Assembly: GCF_001921825.1 (NCBI RefSeq)
Contig: NZ_MSJL01000005.1
Location: 1-64,000 of the forward strand
DNA: 64,000 bases
Direction: 5' to 3'
DNA from: Streptococcus acidominimus
GTDB taxonomy: Bacteria > Bacillota > Bacilli > Lactobacillales > Streptococcaceae
Both the position numbers and the translations under genes were made by a program. Positions 28,822 to 37,542 of this stretch are shown in pieces (position 1 is the stretch's first letter; each line of letters begins with the position of its first letter). The notes under the pieces are model-generated. The model had not been told where the DNA came from and ran no database searches. It saw only the letters and a program-made list of their open reading frames with translations.

Positions 28822-29373
28822 ATGGCTAGCATGCTTCACTTAAAACCTTTTAGCGAGGAAGACCTCCAGCAAATTTGGGAAATTGGCTATCGGGAAGAAC
28901 AGCCCGAATGGAAAAAGTGGGACGCACCTTATTTTGATGACTATCGAGCCTTTAGGGAGTTTGAAACCTTTCAGCAATCAGCTATCTACTCCTTTTTAGA
29001 TTCTGCAACCGTTCAGGGAATTTTTATTGATCAAAAGCCTATTGGCATGGTGTCCTACTATTGGGAAAGTGAAGATACTAGATGGCTCGAGATAGGTATT
29101 ATCATCTTTGACCCTGCTTACTGGAGTGGAGGCTACGGCACTCAAGCTATGACTTTGTGGATTCGGCATATCTTTGAAACGATCCCAAGTCTTGAGCATA
29201 TCGGTCTCACCACTTGGAGTGGCAACCAGCGTATGATGAGAGCTGCTGAAAAACTCGGGATGGCGAAAGAGGCTCAAATCCGAAAAGTCCGCTATTGGCA
29301 AGGCGTCTACTACGACTCCGTCAAATACGGCATCCTCAAGGAAGAATGGAACGAACAGGCAAATATCCGCTAG
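28822..29373 (+). CDS. GNAT family N-acetyltransferase
   Basis: A protein of about 183 residues resembling RimJ/RimL-type GNAT acetyltransferases. Visible are the beta4/beta5 acetyl-CoA region (LEIGIIIFDPAYWSGGYGTQAMTLW; motif A as WSGGYGTQA), GLTTWSGNQRMMRAAEKLGM and RYWQGVYYDSVKYGIL. The target is unknown. Start ATG at 28822 (AGAGGA upstream); MLHLKPF at 28831 is also possible. A terminator follows at 29395. It stands alone between repeats. Confidence 0.8.
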   Translation: MASMLHLKPFSEEDLQQIWEIGYREEQPEWKKWDAPYFDDYRAFREFETFQQSAIYSFLDSATVQGIFIDQKPIGMVSYYWESEDTRWLEIGIIIFDPAYWSGGYGTQAMTLWIRHIFETIPSLEHIGLTTWSGNQRMMRAAEKLGMAKEAQIRKVRYWQGVYYDSVKYGILKEEWNEQANIR

Positions 29374-29394
29374 CTTTACTCTCCTCCATCACAT

Positions 29395-29448
29395 ACCCCC
29401 TCGATATGACTAGCTTCGGAAGTACAGTCGTATCGGGGGTGTTTTTTT
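29395..29448 (+). terminator. Terminator after the GNAT gene
   Basis: CCCC-T-CGATATGACT pairs with AGTCGTATCGGGG, followed by TGTTTTTTTG. Confidence 0.8.
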
Positions 29449-29476
29449 GTACGCTAACAGACAAAGATCTTCAAAA

Positions 29477-30538
29477 TTAAACAAAGAACCTAGAGAGTAG
29501 TAAAAATAGTTTGTCAAATGCATTCACAATCTTTTGACTCAAACTTGAAATGTTTAGCAGTCTATCAATCTTACTTCTCACCATCTCCACCAGTAACCCT
29601 AAAATGAAAACTAAAAATGCAAAGAAGAATACATACAGAATTCCTACAATTATCGATTTGTTAACAACAAATACTGTCGCACCTTTAAGGACATGACTCC
29701 AAATCACTTGATTAGACTGAAATAAATAAATGCCAAAAGCATATGGGGATAACCTCGATACTGCTGCAATAATATTAGGTGGAAGTTGGAGCCTAGAAAA
29801 GAGAATAACCATTATTAACCCTGATAATACAATAGTAGGTGAGATATAGCTAATATAAAATACATCACCTTTCTGGATATATGTAAACCAGGTAATCAAG
29901 ATACATAGTATCCATACTATTATCAACGTCATTGACTTTTTCCGTACAAACAGATTTAACCTTTTCATTAACACACCAAGACAATAGAGCACCATTAGCC
30001 AGATAGCTGAATAGCCAGTATGTGACTTAAATGGATCTCCGAAGATTCCCATCATTGAAAACAATAATATGAAAATAATAAATGTTTTCTTCCCCTGCGC
30101 TTCATCAATTGAGAATAAAAACTTATTGAGAATTGGCATTGCAAAAAACAAAGCAAAGAAAGCGGTAAAATACCAAAAATTTCCAAAAGTCACTAGAAAG
30201 ATACTGCGTGTAAAGTCTAGCTTATCTAATCCCTCACCCACACCAAGAATCGATAAGAAAATAGTAAGAATGAAAGAATAAAAAAATGCTTGAAACCACA
30301 TAGAAACTATTCTTTCATACCTATGTCTACGGTTGGTTGCAGTGTAACCACTGATAATTGCAAAAGAGTCAACTGCACAATACGAAGCAATTTCTATCAA
30401 CCAAAAAACTCTATGACCCAAAGAACCTACCGGCACCGTAGCCAATATTCCACCTTGCCCAAGCACATGCAACATACACACCATAAACATTAAAACTAAT
30501 CGAAGTAAATCAATTCCATAGTTTCGCTGCTGATTCAT
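29477..30538 (-). CDS. Acyltransferase family 3 membrane protein
   Basis: A 353-residue protein with about ten helices, of the acyltransferase-3 family (OafA/WecH type), which moves acetyl or other acyl groups onto surface sugars. The N-terminus NYGIDLLRLVLMFMVCMLHV has the conserved Arg and His of TM1. AGGAG precedes the ATG at 30538 by 8 bases; a GTG codon lies directly before. The gene is more AT-rich than its neighbours and lies in an accessory stretch, suggesting horizontal acquisition. The acceptor is unknown. Confidence 0.8.
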   Translation of the reverse strand: MNQQRNYGIDLLRLVLMFMVCMLHVLGQGGILATVPVGSLGHRVFWLIEIASYCAVDSFAIISGYTATNRRHRYERIVSMWFQAFFYSFILTIFLSILGVGEGLDKLDFTRSIFLVTFGNFWYFTAFFALFFAMPILNKFLFSIDEAQGKKTFIIFILLFSMMGIFGDPFKSHTGYSAIWLMVLYCLGVLMKRLNLFVRKKSMTLIIVWILCILITWFTYIQKGDVFYISYISPTIVLSGLIMVILFSRLQLPPNIIAAVSRLSPYAFGIYLFQSNQVIWSHVLKGATVFVVNKSIIVGILYVFFFAFLVFILGLLVEMVRSKIDRLLNISSLSQKIVNAFDKLFLLLSRFFV

Positions 30539-30706
30539 CACATACTCTCCTAATAATTTGTTAATAAACTATTGTATTATATCACAAATTGCGAATAGGA
30601 AAAAGTATCCACTAGCAAAAGCTATTTATAGCCTCCTTCTTCTTGACATTACAGTTCCACACAAATAGAGATTCGAATCTTTCTCCTCACTATCAGAGCT
30701 AGACTT

Positions 30707-30733
30707 TCTGATAGTGAAGAGAATATTGAATAA
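30707..30733 (+). pseudogene. 3' remnant of a third tandem copy of the small membrane protein
   Basis: TTTCTGATAGTGAAGAGAA through the TAA at 30731-30733 resembles the 3' end of the gene copies at 31279 and 31826. The stop is exactly one 546-bp period before the 31277-31279 stop. The downstream sequence ATATGGCTGAACAA is also shared with the next period. Confidence 0.5.
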
Positions 30734-30881
30734 CACCATTCCAATATATGGCTGAACAATTGAATCTTTTCTATATATCAATACAAATTTTATCAAAATC
30801 TTATAGCATTTCCACAGAAAATGGTGTATAATAATATATAGGTGATTTAACGATAGGTAGATAAGCCGTGGAGGATAGAGC

Positions 30882-31279
30882 ATGAAAAGAAATTATTCAT
30901 TTTACTTATTATCTTAGGAGGTTTAGTCATGGCATTTAGTCTAAATGGTAACCTACAAAAAAACAAGGAGGCAGAACGGAATCGGCAATATGAAGTCAGT
31001 CTGGTCAAGGCTTTGAAGAATAGTTATCGGGATATTGACGAGATAAAGTTTAGTAGTCCACATTATGCAAAGCCACCAGGGGATTGGAGTTGTACAGTCC
31101 AACTATCCTTTTCAGATGGACGGGTTATAAAGGATAGGATAAGGCACAATTTATCCACCGAAATAAACCTCTCAGGAGTTGTGAATACAGCAGAATCGGA
31201 AATACTGTCTTCACATTTCGGAAGTACAGGGGGGAATGTGAGAGTGATATTTTCTGATGGTAAAGAGAGTGTAGAATAA
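30882..31279 (+). pseudogene. Small membrane protein, copy 1 (frameshifted near start)
   Basis: A paralogue of the gene at 31428. The intact copy begins ATGAAAAAGAAA; here it is ATGAAAAGAAA, one A short, so translation from this ATG stops after 11 codons. The remaining frame resumes at the ATG at 30929 (MAFSLNGN, 116 codons) without the signal/anchor segment. It could be a pseudogene, or an A-tract length switch if the tract varies. The body is still well conserved (PPGDWSCTVQLSFSDG), so loss was recent or the frame is still used. Confidence 0.65.
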
Positions 31280-31427
31280 CATTCTTTTAGTATATGGCTG
31301 AACAACTAAATATTTTTTACATATCAATACAAATTTTATCAAAATCTTATAGCAATTCCACAGAAAATGGTGTATAATAATATAAAAGCAGTTCAACGAT
31401 AGGTAGATAAACCATGGAGGACAGAGC

Positions 31428-31826
31428 ATGAAAAAGAAATTATTCATTTTACTTATTATTTTAGGAGGTTTAGTCATGGCATTTAGTCTAAATGGTAACA
31501 TACAAAAAAACAAGGAAGCAGAACGGAACCGACGATATGAAGTTAGTCTGGTTAAGGCTTTAAAAAATAGCTATCGAGATCTTGAGAAGATCGAGATTAG
31601 TAGTCCCGATTATTCTGTTCCACCAGGGGATTGGAGTTGTACAGTCCGACTATCTTTTTCAGATGAACAGGTTGTACAGTATGGACTAAGTCATAGCTTA
31701 TCTAATACAATAAATCGCTCAGGAGTTGTGACTACGGAGGAGTCAGAAATACTGACTTCACATGAAGGAAGTACAGAGAGCAATATAAAGGTCATTTTTT
31801 CTGATGGTAAGGAGAGTATTGAGTAA
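31428..31826 (+). CDS. Small membrane-anchored protein, intact copy (possible immunity protein)
   Basis: A 132-residue protein with an N-terminal hydrophobic anchor or signal (KKKLFILLIILGGLVMAFSL) and no lipobox Cys. The mature part has the core PPGDWSCTVRLSFSDEQ and ends with IKVIFSDGKESIE. The promoter has TATAAT and the ribosome site is GGAGG. The stop codon touches the start of the lipase-like gene (TAATG overlap), so the two are coupled. Tandem copies beside a putative secreted lipase, outside-facing, suggest an immunity role. That is inference; I do not recognise the family. Confidence 0.7.
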   Translation: MKKKLFILLIILGGLVMAFSLNGNIQKNKEAERNRRYEVSLVKALKNSYRDLEKIEISSPDYSVPPGDWSCTVRLSFSDEQVVQYGLSHSLSNTINRSGVVTTEESEILTSHEGSTESNIKVIFSDGKESIE

Positions 31827-33100
31827 TGACATTTAACTATACTGATGAACAATTGAATTATTTAAATAGGGGAAAAAATGTTTATAGTGTCAATGCTGAT
31901 TTCGTTGATAGAAAAATAAAAGAAGGTAAAGATTATCAACATATCGTAGCTAAACCAGATGATACATTATTACCCCATGAAAGAAATAAAATTCGGATGT
32001 CCGGTAATCAACAATTCAAAGTCATCAAAACCTCCTCCGATCCCGAGACGGGCTTTGATGGGATGGCGGTAGCACCCATTGTGAATGGGGAGCCTGATTT
32101 TAGCAGTGTAGCGGTGATTGCTGCCGCAACAGATATTCAATCCGTTGATACAATGACGGCTGTTTTTGGAGATACAGATGGTAAAAAAAGTCAGGGCTAC
32201 TATTTATCTAGGCAATATACTCCTGCTGAAGAGTTTGTCCAAAGTGTCCTAGATGATCCCAGAGTTCATGCGGTCACACAATTGTCCGGCTACTCCCAAT
32301 CCTCCTATATGATTAAGGTTGGAGCCAAGTTCGGGATTCCAACCACTACTTTTAATGCCTGGTTTCACTACGGGTCACTAAGTGAGGAAGAAAAAGAGTT
32401 TATCAAAGAGCATCCCGGTCTCTTTATCGATTATCGCAAAAACAAGGATACCGTTGTCTTTCTAAATGATATTAACCATCCCAAAAACGCTGGCTATGAC
32501 GAAAGTCTCGGGACGATATACTGGACAGACGGTACCAGTCACGATATAGGAGATTGGACGTTTGACCCAGAGACGGGACGGGTCTTGGATACCAAAACAG
32601 GTAAGCCCATCATTGGTGGTCCGACAGAAGCCTTTGCCCGGAGTTCCCGCCAGATGCTACAGCTCAAAGCCTTGAAAGCCAAATGGGAAAAATTAGGTGG
32701 AGGCTTGAGCACCAATGAGACCTTCTTCCTTGACGCGGGGCAAAGTGCCCTCTTAGGGGCTTCTATGGCAGAAGCAGCAAAGACAGGCCTAGATGAATTG
32801 AAAGACTTGAAGCAAGAGGCAGATGAAGCGGCAGAAAGGCTGTGGTCAGGGATTGACTTTTCAAGCTATACCCACCTCGCTCGCTGGGAGGTAGAGGAGA
32901 TCTTTGCCTCAAACGGTGTCACCTATGAGAAGATTGTCAGCGACTTTCAGTCCTATACGCAGGAAAAAGTCAAGCAGATGGAAGAGTTGTCAGATACCTT
33001 TGACACCTTGAAGACCACACTTGATAGCGCAGTGGAGGAAAAGCTGGCTTTAGACCATCAATTGGCAGGAGAATTTAGGGCATGGAAAGAGGATCTTTAG
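31826..33100 (+). CDS. Lipase-like protein with C-terminal helical domain (possible type VII-secreted toxin)
   Basis: A 424-residue protein without a signal peptide. Residues 1 to about 240 look like an alpha/beta-hydrolase of the DUF2974 kind, with the nucleophile elbow SGYSQSS (Ser157, GxSxS rather than GxSxG). Residues about 258-424 are helical and charged (LKALKAKWEKLGGG, DELKDLKQEADEAAERLW, end of coiled character). This enzyme-first, helix-last order matches the reverse-domain type VII lipase described from Staphylococcus (TslA), which has small partner proteins and membrane immunity proteins next to it. Here a small anchored protein is just upstream and a broken small helical ORF just downstream. 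No secretion machinery is in the window, so secretion is unproven. Confidence 0.6.
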   Translation: MTFNYTDEQLNYLNRGKNVYSVNADFVDRKIKEGKDYQHIVAKPDDTLLPHERNKIRMSGNQQFKVIKTSSDPETGFDGMAVAPIVNGEPDFSSVAVIAAATDIQSVDTMTAVFGDTDGKKSQGYYLSRQYTPAEEFVQSVLDDPRVHAVTQLSGYSQSSYMIKVGAKFGIPTTTFNAWFHYGSLSEEEKEFIKEHPGLFIDYRKNKDTVVFLNDINHPKNAGYDESLGTIYWTDGTSHDIGDWTFDPETGRVLDTKTGKPIIGGPTEAFARSSRQMLQLKALKAKWEKLGGGLSTNETFFLDAGQSALLGASMAEAAKTGLDELKDLKQEADEAAERLWSGIDFSSYTHLARWEVEEIFASNGVTYEKIVSDFQSYTQEKVKQMEELSDTFDTLKTTLDSAVEEKLALDHQLAGEFRAWKEDL

Positions 33101-33196
33101 AAGAATTGAGGGGCTCTATTCGTCAGACTGATTGCACAAGAAGAAGACTACTATCGTGCTAAAAGACGATCGGCAGAGAGCATCGCCTTTTCTTGA
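33082..33196 (+). pseudogene. Frameshifted small helical ORF after the lipase-like gene
   Basis: It starts at an ATG at 33082 inside the end of the lipase-like gene (MERGSLEELRGSIRQ). A shift near 33127 is needed to continue as LIAQEEDYYRAKRRSAESIAFS, which ends at the TGA at 33194-33196. The joined peptide resembles the N-terminal helix of small WXG100/DUF5082-like partners of type VII substrates. It is short and may be only a remnant. Confidence 0.35.
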
Positions 33197-33379
33197 GGAT
33201 ACAAACAAATCTCCTACGCAAAGACTGCGCGGGAGATTCTTATGTGTACAGTTTTTCATAAACCTCTGGGAATCTTAGCTCGTATCAACAAGGCTAGCGT
33301 TCAGCAGTCGGGTAAGGAAGTAAACAAAGCGGCTATAACAGAACAAGTTCCTATCAAAGGATAAATATTTCTTTCTCAT

Positions 33380-33873
33380 TTATTCAAATCGCTTTCTTTT
33401 TCTCGCTAACACAAAATAAGCCAGCAAACAAAGAACTGTAACACTGCCAAAGACTAAATAATTACTCCTTATACCAAAATGATCTGCAAGAATACCAGCG
33501 AAAAAATCGGATAGGATGAAGCTAATCGACATCAATAAATTGTAGATCGACCATGATACCGCCCTATTATTTTCTATTCTAGCGTTAAACTTAGCGTAAA
33601 AATGATTATTATAGTCATTTAGTTTATATTTTTATTACTTCGTTAACTCGTCTTGCTGTACCCCAGTACTACCTGCGACTTTTAACGAAAACTTCGTTTT
33701 CTTTATTTCCCACCTCAAACAGTCTCTCCCCAGACTGTTTTGACGAAAACTTCGTTTTCTTTATTTCCCACCTCAAACAGTCTCTCCCCAGACTGTTTGA
33801 GCTAGTACTAAAAATAAACGAAACGGCTATAGTATTTAAAATATCAAAACTTGAAATAAAGGGATATACCACC
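33380..33873 (-). pseudogene. C-terminal remnant of an MFS transporter, split by a MITE
   Basis: On the minus strand a frame reads YPFISSFDILNT, is interrupted by the MITE at 33610-33831, then reads NNHFYAKFNARIENNR, AVSWSIYNLLMSISFIL, SDFFAGILADHFGIR, SNYLVFGSVTVLCLLAYFVL and stops at 33380-33382. The pattern (FxGxLADHFG, helices) is the last part of a major-facilitator permease. Removing the element and one TA restores a continuous frame exactly. The 5' part is missing; the transketolase gene ends right upstream. Confidence 0.7.
33610..33831. mobile_element. RUP-like MITE, expanded copy A (222 bp)
   Basis: Terminal inverted repeats are TATAGTCATTTAGTTTATAT and, at the other end, AAATAAACGAAACGGCTATA. 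TA is duplicated at the target. The interior carries a direct repeat of AACTTCGTTTTCTTTATTTC plus AAACAGTCTCTCCCCAGACTG. It encodes no protein and would need a transposase in trans (IS630-type for RUP). Confidence 0.85.
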
Positions 33874-33881
33874 CACCCTTT

Positions 33882-34805
33882 CTAGGCTAGGGCTGTCGTA
33901 ACCTGCTCCTCAATCTTTTCCGCGGTAAGACCATAGACTTCCATGAGGTAGGCTTGTTGCCCCACTTGACCAAAGGCTTCGTCCACACCGATACGGTAAA
34001 CGGGAGTTGCTGGACTGGTGCTGACCAGTTCACAGATGGCGCTACCGAGACCACCTATACGGTTGTGATTTTCTGCGGTAATGACTGGTTTTCCTGCCAG
34101 CAGACCGAGCAGATCTTGGTGAAGTGGTTTGATTCTAAAGAGATCTATCACTTGAACAGCTATTCCCGCTTCTTTTAGACTATCTGCTGCTTTCAAGGCC
34201 TGATCAACCATGATACCACTCGCAACGATCGTTGCATCCGCTCCCTTTCGCAGGACACAATACCCCTTACCAAAGTCTTCATCACCTTGATAAATGGCAG
34301 TCGGAGCTTTGCGAATGGTGCGAATGTAGTTCAGTCCATCTTCCTTCAAGGTCTCATCAAGGACTGCTCGGAACTGGATGTCGTCGCTCACTTCATAGAC
34401 ACGCGCTTTAGGAATCAAGCGCATCAATGCCAGGTCTTCAAAAGGCATGTGGGTTCCACCGTTCATTTCAGCAGATACCCCCGCATCTGAACCGATCACC
34501 GTCGCATTCAACTGGGCGTAGCCCAATGAAAGAAAGATCTGGTCAAAGACGCGCCGACTGGCAAACGGTCCAAACGTGTGAAGATAGGGTTTGTAGCCTA
34601 AGATAGATAGACCAGCTGCCACACCAATCATTTCTTGCTCCATGATCCCTACATTGACATAGCGTTCACCAAGGATCGCAGCCAACTTATTGGTCGACAT
34701 AGAGCTTGATAGGTCGGCTTCCAGAGCAGCCAGCGCCGGATTGCTCTTCCCCATTTCAGCGAGGAAGTCGCTGTATACCAAGCGCATTTCTTTTGTTTGT
34801 CTCAT
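33882..34805 (-). CDS. Transketolase, C-terminal subunit
   Basis: The 307-residue second half of a split transketolase (pyrimidine-binding and C-terminal domains). Visible are MRLVYSDFLAEMGKSNP, NVGIMEQEMIGVAAGLS (the Glu that activates thiamine diphosphate) and PVITAENHNRIGGLGSAI. It overlaps the N-terminal subunit gene by 4 bases (ATGA). As the last gene of a PTS operon it would feed pentose phosphates from the imported sugar acid into central metabolism. Confidence 0.9.
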   Translation of the reverse strand: MRQTKEMRLVYSDFLAEMGKSNPALAALEADLSSSMSTNKLAAILGERYVNVGIMEQEMIGVAAGLSILGYKPYLHTFGPFASRRVFDQIFLSLGYAQLNATVIGSDAGVSAEMNGGTHMPFEDLALMRLIPKARVYEVSDDIQFRAVLDETLKEDGLNYIRTIRKAPTAIYQGDEDFGKGYCVLRKGADATIVASGIMVDQALKAADSLKEAGIAVQVIDLFRIKPLHQDLLGLLAGKPVITAENHNRIGGLGSAICELVSTSPATPVYRIGVDEAFGQVGQQAYLMEVYGLTAEKIEEQVTTALA

Positions 34806-35650
34806 CTTGTGACCTCCAATTCTTTGGCGAATGATTGAGCAACTGCTTCCAAATCGTCTGTCAATTGACCCGACAAGCGCAAATGGTGATTGCTTTCCAT
34901 TTCCTCAAGAAGATCCACCCCCTGCCCTTTCACTGTATCTAGAACAATACATTTGGGACGAGGTGACGCACTTTCTTTCATCGCTTCAAGGGCTTCCAAA
35001 ATCGTTTCAATGTTAGATCCATCCACACGAACAGCTTCCCAACCAAAGGAGGCAAATTTCTCTACAAAATCAAAGGTTTGACAAATGTCATCCGTCCGCC
35101 CATCCAACTGTTTCTTATTATCATCAACAAAGAGGATCAAGTGGGACAATTGCTGGTGAGCCGCAAATTGAGCGGCTTCCCAACACTGGCCCTCATTCAA
35201 TTCTCCGTCTCCGACCAAGGTATAGGTATAGTAAGGCGAGGCCGTAATTTTTTTACCGTAGGCAATCCCTGTTGCCACGCTCATTCCTTGTCCGAGCGAT
35301 CCCGTCGTCATATCAACACCGGGTGTCAAATTCCGATCAGGATGAGACGGTAGCCGAGTGCCGTTGCAATTGAGGGAGTGGAGAAAGTCCTTGTCAAAGA
35401 AACCTTTTAGGTGCAAGGCGCTATACAAGGCTGGCCCTGCATGTCCTTTTGAAAGGACAAAATGATCGCGCTCTTTAGAAGCGAAATTCTGGACGTTGAC
35501 GTCCAGAACCTCACCATATAGAGCGGCTAGCACTTCCACAATCGACAAGCTGCCACCATAATGCCCAAAACCGAGTTGATTTAAAGTTGTAAGGATATGA
35601 TAGCGAATTTCTGTTGCAAAACGCGTCAATTCTTCTAGCCGTTTGATCAT
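34802..35650 (-). CDS. Transketolase, N-terminal subunit
   Basis: The 282-residue thiamine-diphosphate-binding half. HYGGSLSIVEVLAALYG near the N-terminus, the TPP motif GDGELNEGQCWEA and DDNKKQLDG are present. It lies 3 bases downstream of the EIIC stop and is coupled to the C-terminal subunit gene, with which it must form the active enzyme. Split transketolases next to ascorbate-type PTS genes are common in streptococci. Confidence 0.9.
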   Translation of the reverse strand: MIKRLEELTRFATEIRYHILTTLNQLGFGHYGGSLSIVEVLAALYGEVLDVNVQNFASKERDHFVLSKGHAGPALYSALHLKGFFDKDFLHSLNCNGTRLPSHPDRNLTPGVDMTTGSLGQGMSVATGIAYGKKITASPYYTYTLVGDGELNEGQCWEAAQFAAHQQLSHLILFVDDNKKQLDGRTDDICQTFDFVEKFASFGWEAVRVDGSNIETILEALEAMKESASPRPKCIVLDTVKGQGVDLLEEMESNHHLRLSGQLTDDLEAVAQSFAKELEVTR

Positions 35651-35653
35651 AGC

Positions 35654-37000
35654 TTATCCTTCTTTCTGATCTTTCTTGATAACTGATAAACCAATCATCA
35701 GAGCTAAAATGGCAACAATTCCAACTGAAACGGCCATTACCCCACCCTTATCTGCTAAAAGGCCGAGGAAAATACCTGACAAACCAAAGTCCGCATCAGA
35801 GAATGTTGACCCCGCAAATCCAAGATTTCCCATAACAGGGAGCAGGAAGACTGGAAGGAAGCTGATTAACACACCTTGGAGGAATGAGCCGATAACTGCA
35901 CCGCGAACACCACCTGAAGCATTTCCGATAACCCCTGCTGTCGCACCGCAGAAGAAATGAGGAACAACACCCGGCAAGATAACCACACCACCTGTTGCAA
36001 TCAAGATAAACATGCTCACAATACCACCAATAAAGCTAGAGATAAAGCCAATCAAGACAGCATTCGGAGCGTATGGATAGACGATCGGACAGTCCAAGGC
36101 TGGTTTTGAGTTGGGTACCAATTTTTCTGAAATCCCTTTGAAGGCAGGAACGATCTCTGCCAAGATCAAGCGCACACCAGATAGGATGACAAAGACACCC
36201 GCTGCAAAGGTACCACCCAAAGTAAGGGCATAGACCAGACCGTTTGTCCCACCGCTCAAGTTTTCCTTAATGTAGTCACCGCCTGCAAAGAAGGCAACTA
36301 TCATGTAGATGATCGACATGGAAATAGCGATACTTACAGTACTATCACGTAGGAAAGCTAAACCCTTAGGGAAGTTAATATCTTCTGTTGAGGTTGATGT
36401 ATCCCCAACAAGACGACCGACGAAACCGCTAAGCCAGTAACCAAGTGAGCCAAAGTGACCCAGTGCCACTTTATCATTGCCCGTCAATTGTACCATGTAT
36501 TTTTGGACGAAAGCTGGTGACAAGGTCATAATCAAGGCAAGAGCCAGACCACCCATGACAATCAGACCGATAGAGGTGAAGCCTGCCACGGACATAATGA
36601 CTGCAATCATACAAGCCATATAAAGGGTATGGTGCCCTGTCAAGAATATGTACTTAAAACGAGTCACACGAGCGATTAAAATATTGAAGACCATACCGAG
36701 CAACATGATCAGAGAAGTTGCCGTACCATATTCTGTCAAGGCAACCGCCACGACTGCTTCATTATTTGGCACAACTCCTGTCAAATGGAAGGCATGCTCA
36801 AACATCTGTCCAAACGGTTGCAGGGAATTTTGAACAATTCCTGCCCCACCTGAAACAACTAAAAATCCAACAAAGGTCTTAATACCGCCTTTCATAATAT
36901 CCGAAAGGGGCTTCTTCTGTAAAACCAAGCCCAAAATCGCAATCAGCGCTACCAAAATGGCAGGTGTCTTTGCGATATCAATTAAAAAATCTAAAAACAT
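35654..37000 (-). CDS. PTS EIIC, ascorbate (UlaA/SgaT) type
   Basis: A 448-residue membrane permease of the L-ascorbate PTS family with about 10-11 helices. Family blocks include IVQNSLQPFGQMFEHAFHL, ALTEYGTATSLIMLLGM, FLTGHHTLYMACM and NAVLIGFISSFIGGI. It works with the EIIB upstream and the EIIA domain of the regulator. The UlaA family is certain; ascorbate as substrate is likely but not proven, because the downstream genes are transketolase rather than the ula catabolic set. Confidence 0.88.
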   Translation of the reverse strand: MFLDFLIDIAKTPAILVALIAILGLVLQKKPLSDIMKGGIKTFVGFLVVSGGAGIVQNSLQPFGQMFEHAFHLTGVVPNNEAVVAVALTEYGTATSLIMLLGMVFNILIARVTRFKYIFLTGHHTLYMACMIAVIMSVAGFTSIGLIVMGGLALALIMTLSPAFVQKYMVQLTGNDKVALGHFGSLGYWLSGFVGRLVGDTSTSTEDINFPKGLAFLRDSTVSIAISMSIIYMIVAFFAGGDYIKENLSGGTNGLVYALTLGGTFAAGVFVILSGVRLILAEIVPAFKGISEKLVPNSKPALDCPIVYPYAPNAVLIGFISSFIGGIVSMFILIATGGVVILPGVVPHFFCGATAGVIGNASGGVRGAVIGSFLQGVLISFLPVFLLPVMGNLGFAGSTFSDADFGLSGIFLGLLADKGGVMAVSVGIVAILALMIGLSVIKKDQKEG

Positions 37001-37256
37001 ACCTCTTCTCCTCCTAATCGAAGATCGTCATACTCTTTGGGTCTAGGAACCCTAGATAATATTACTCTAGGTAGCTGATTGACGCTTATACTCCATAAAA
37101 AAATCAAAAGTAGCCAAGCTAGAACTGAAGTTCACCAAGTCATGCTGACAAGGGATAAGATGATTTTTGAAGAGTATTGCATGCCAACCTTGCCATAGAG
37201 TAACATTCTTATCTGATTTGTGGAGCTACGAAATCACGATTTCCGCTCCACTCTTA

Positions 37257-37541
37257 TCATACTAAGCCTTTTTCCTGACAGATTGCTGTAACCAATTCTT
37301 TTAGTTCGTCCATATCAATAATACTATTTAAGACACGGACATCTCCCAAATGAGTTGCAGAATCTGCCAAGTCACGACCGACAATCCAGACATCTGCTTC
37401 ACTTGGACTTGCACCACCCAAGTCATAGTGCTCAACGTTTACATCTGAAACGTCTAAGTCTCTCAAGATTGACTCAATATTCATTTGCACCATGAAACTT
37501 GACCCCAATCCTGAACCACATGCAGTACCGATTCGTAACAT
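37257..37541 (-). CDS. PTS EIIB, ascorbate/galactitol type
   Basis: A 94-residue cytosolic EIIB. The phospho-acceptor Cys is in the P-loop TACGSGLGSSF (Cys8). It receives phosphate from EIIA and passes it to sugar held by the EIIC encoded 256 bases downstream. It starts 1 base after the regulator stop. The B-C gap holds no gene. Confidence 0.9.
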   Translation of the reverse strand: MLRIGTACGSGLGSSFMVQMNIESILRDLDVSDVNVEHYDLGGASPSEADVWIVGRDLADSATHLGDVRVLNSIIDMDELKELVTAICQEKGLV

Positions 37542-37542
37542 A

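Larger units (their letters stand above)
30734..31826 (+). repeat. Tandem duplication, period 546-547 bp
   Basis: Two full periods containing promoter (GTGTATAATAATATA), leader (AACGATAGGTAGATAA), ribosome site GGAGG and the small membrane-protein gene. Equivalent points are 30751/31297, 30882/31428 and 31279/31826. The copies have diverged by point changes across the coding part. Confidence 0.85.

Noticed and set aside
30626-30883. 85-codon minus-strand frame antisense to the first tandem leader
   Set aside because: It overlaps the promoter and leader that are duplicated at 31297; a similar antisense frame in the second copy is not conserved in sequence.
35654-37541. Calling the PTS genes a full L-ascorbate (ula) operon
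   Set aside because: EIIB and EIIC are of ascorbate type, but the catabolic ula genes are absent and transketolase is present, so the substrate is left open.
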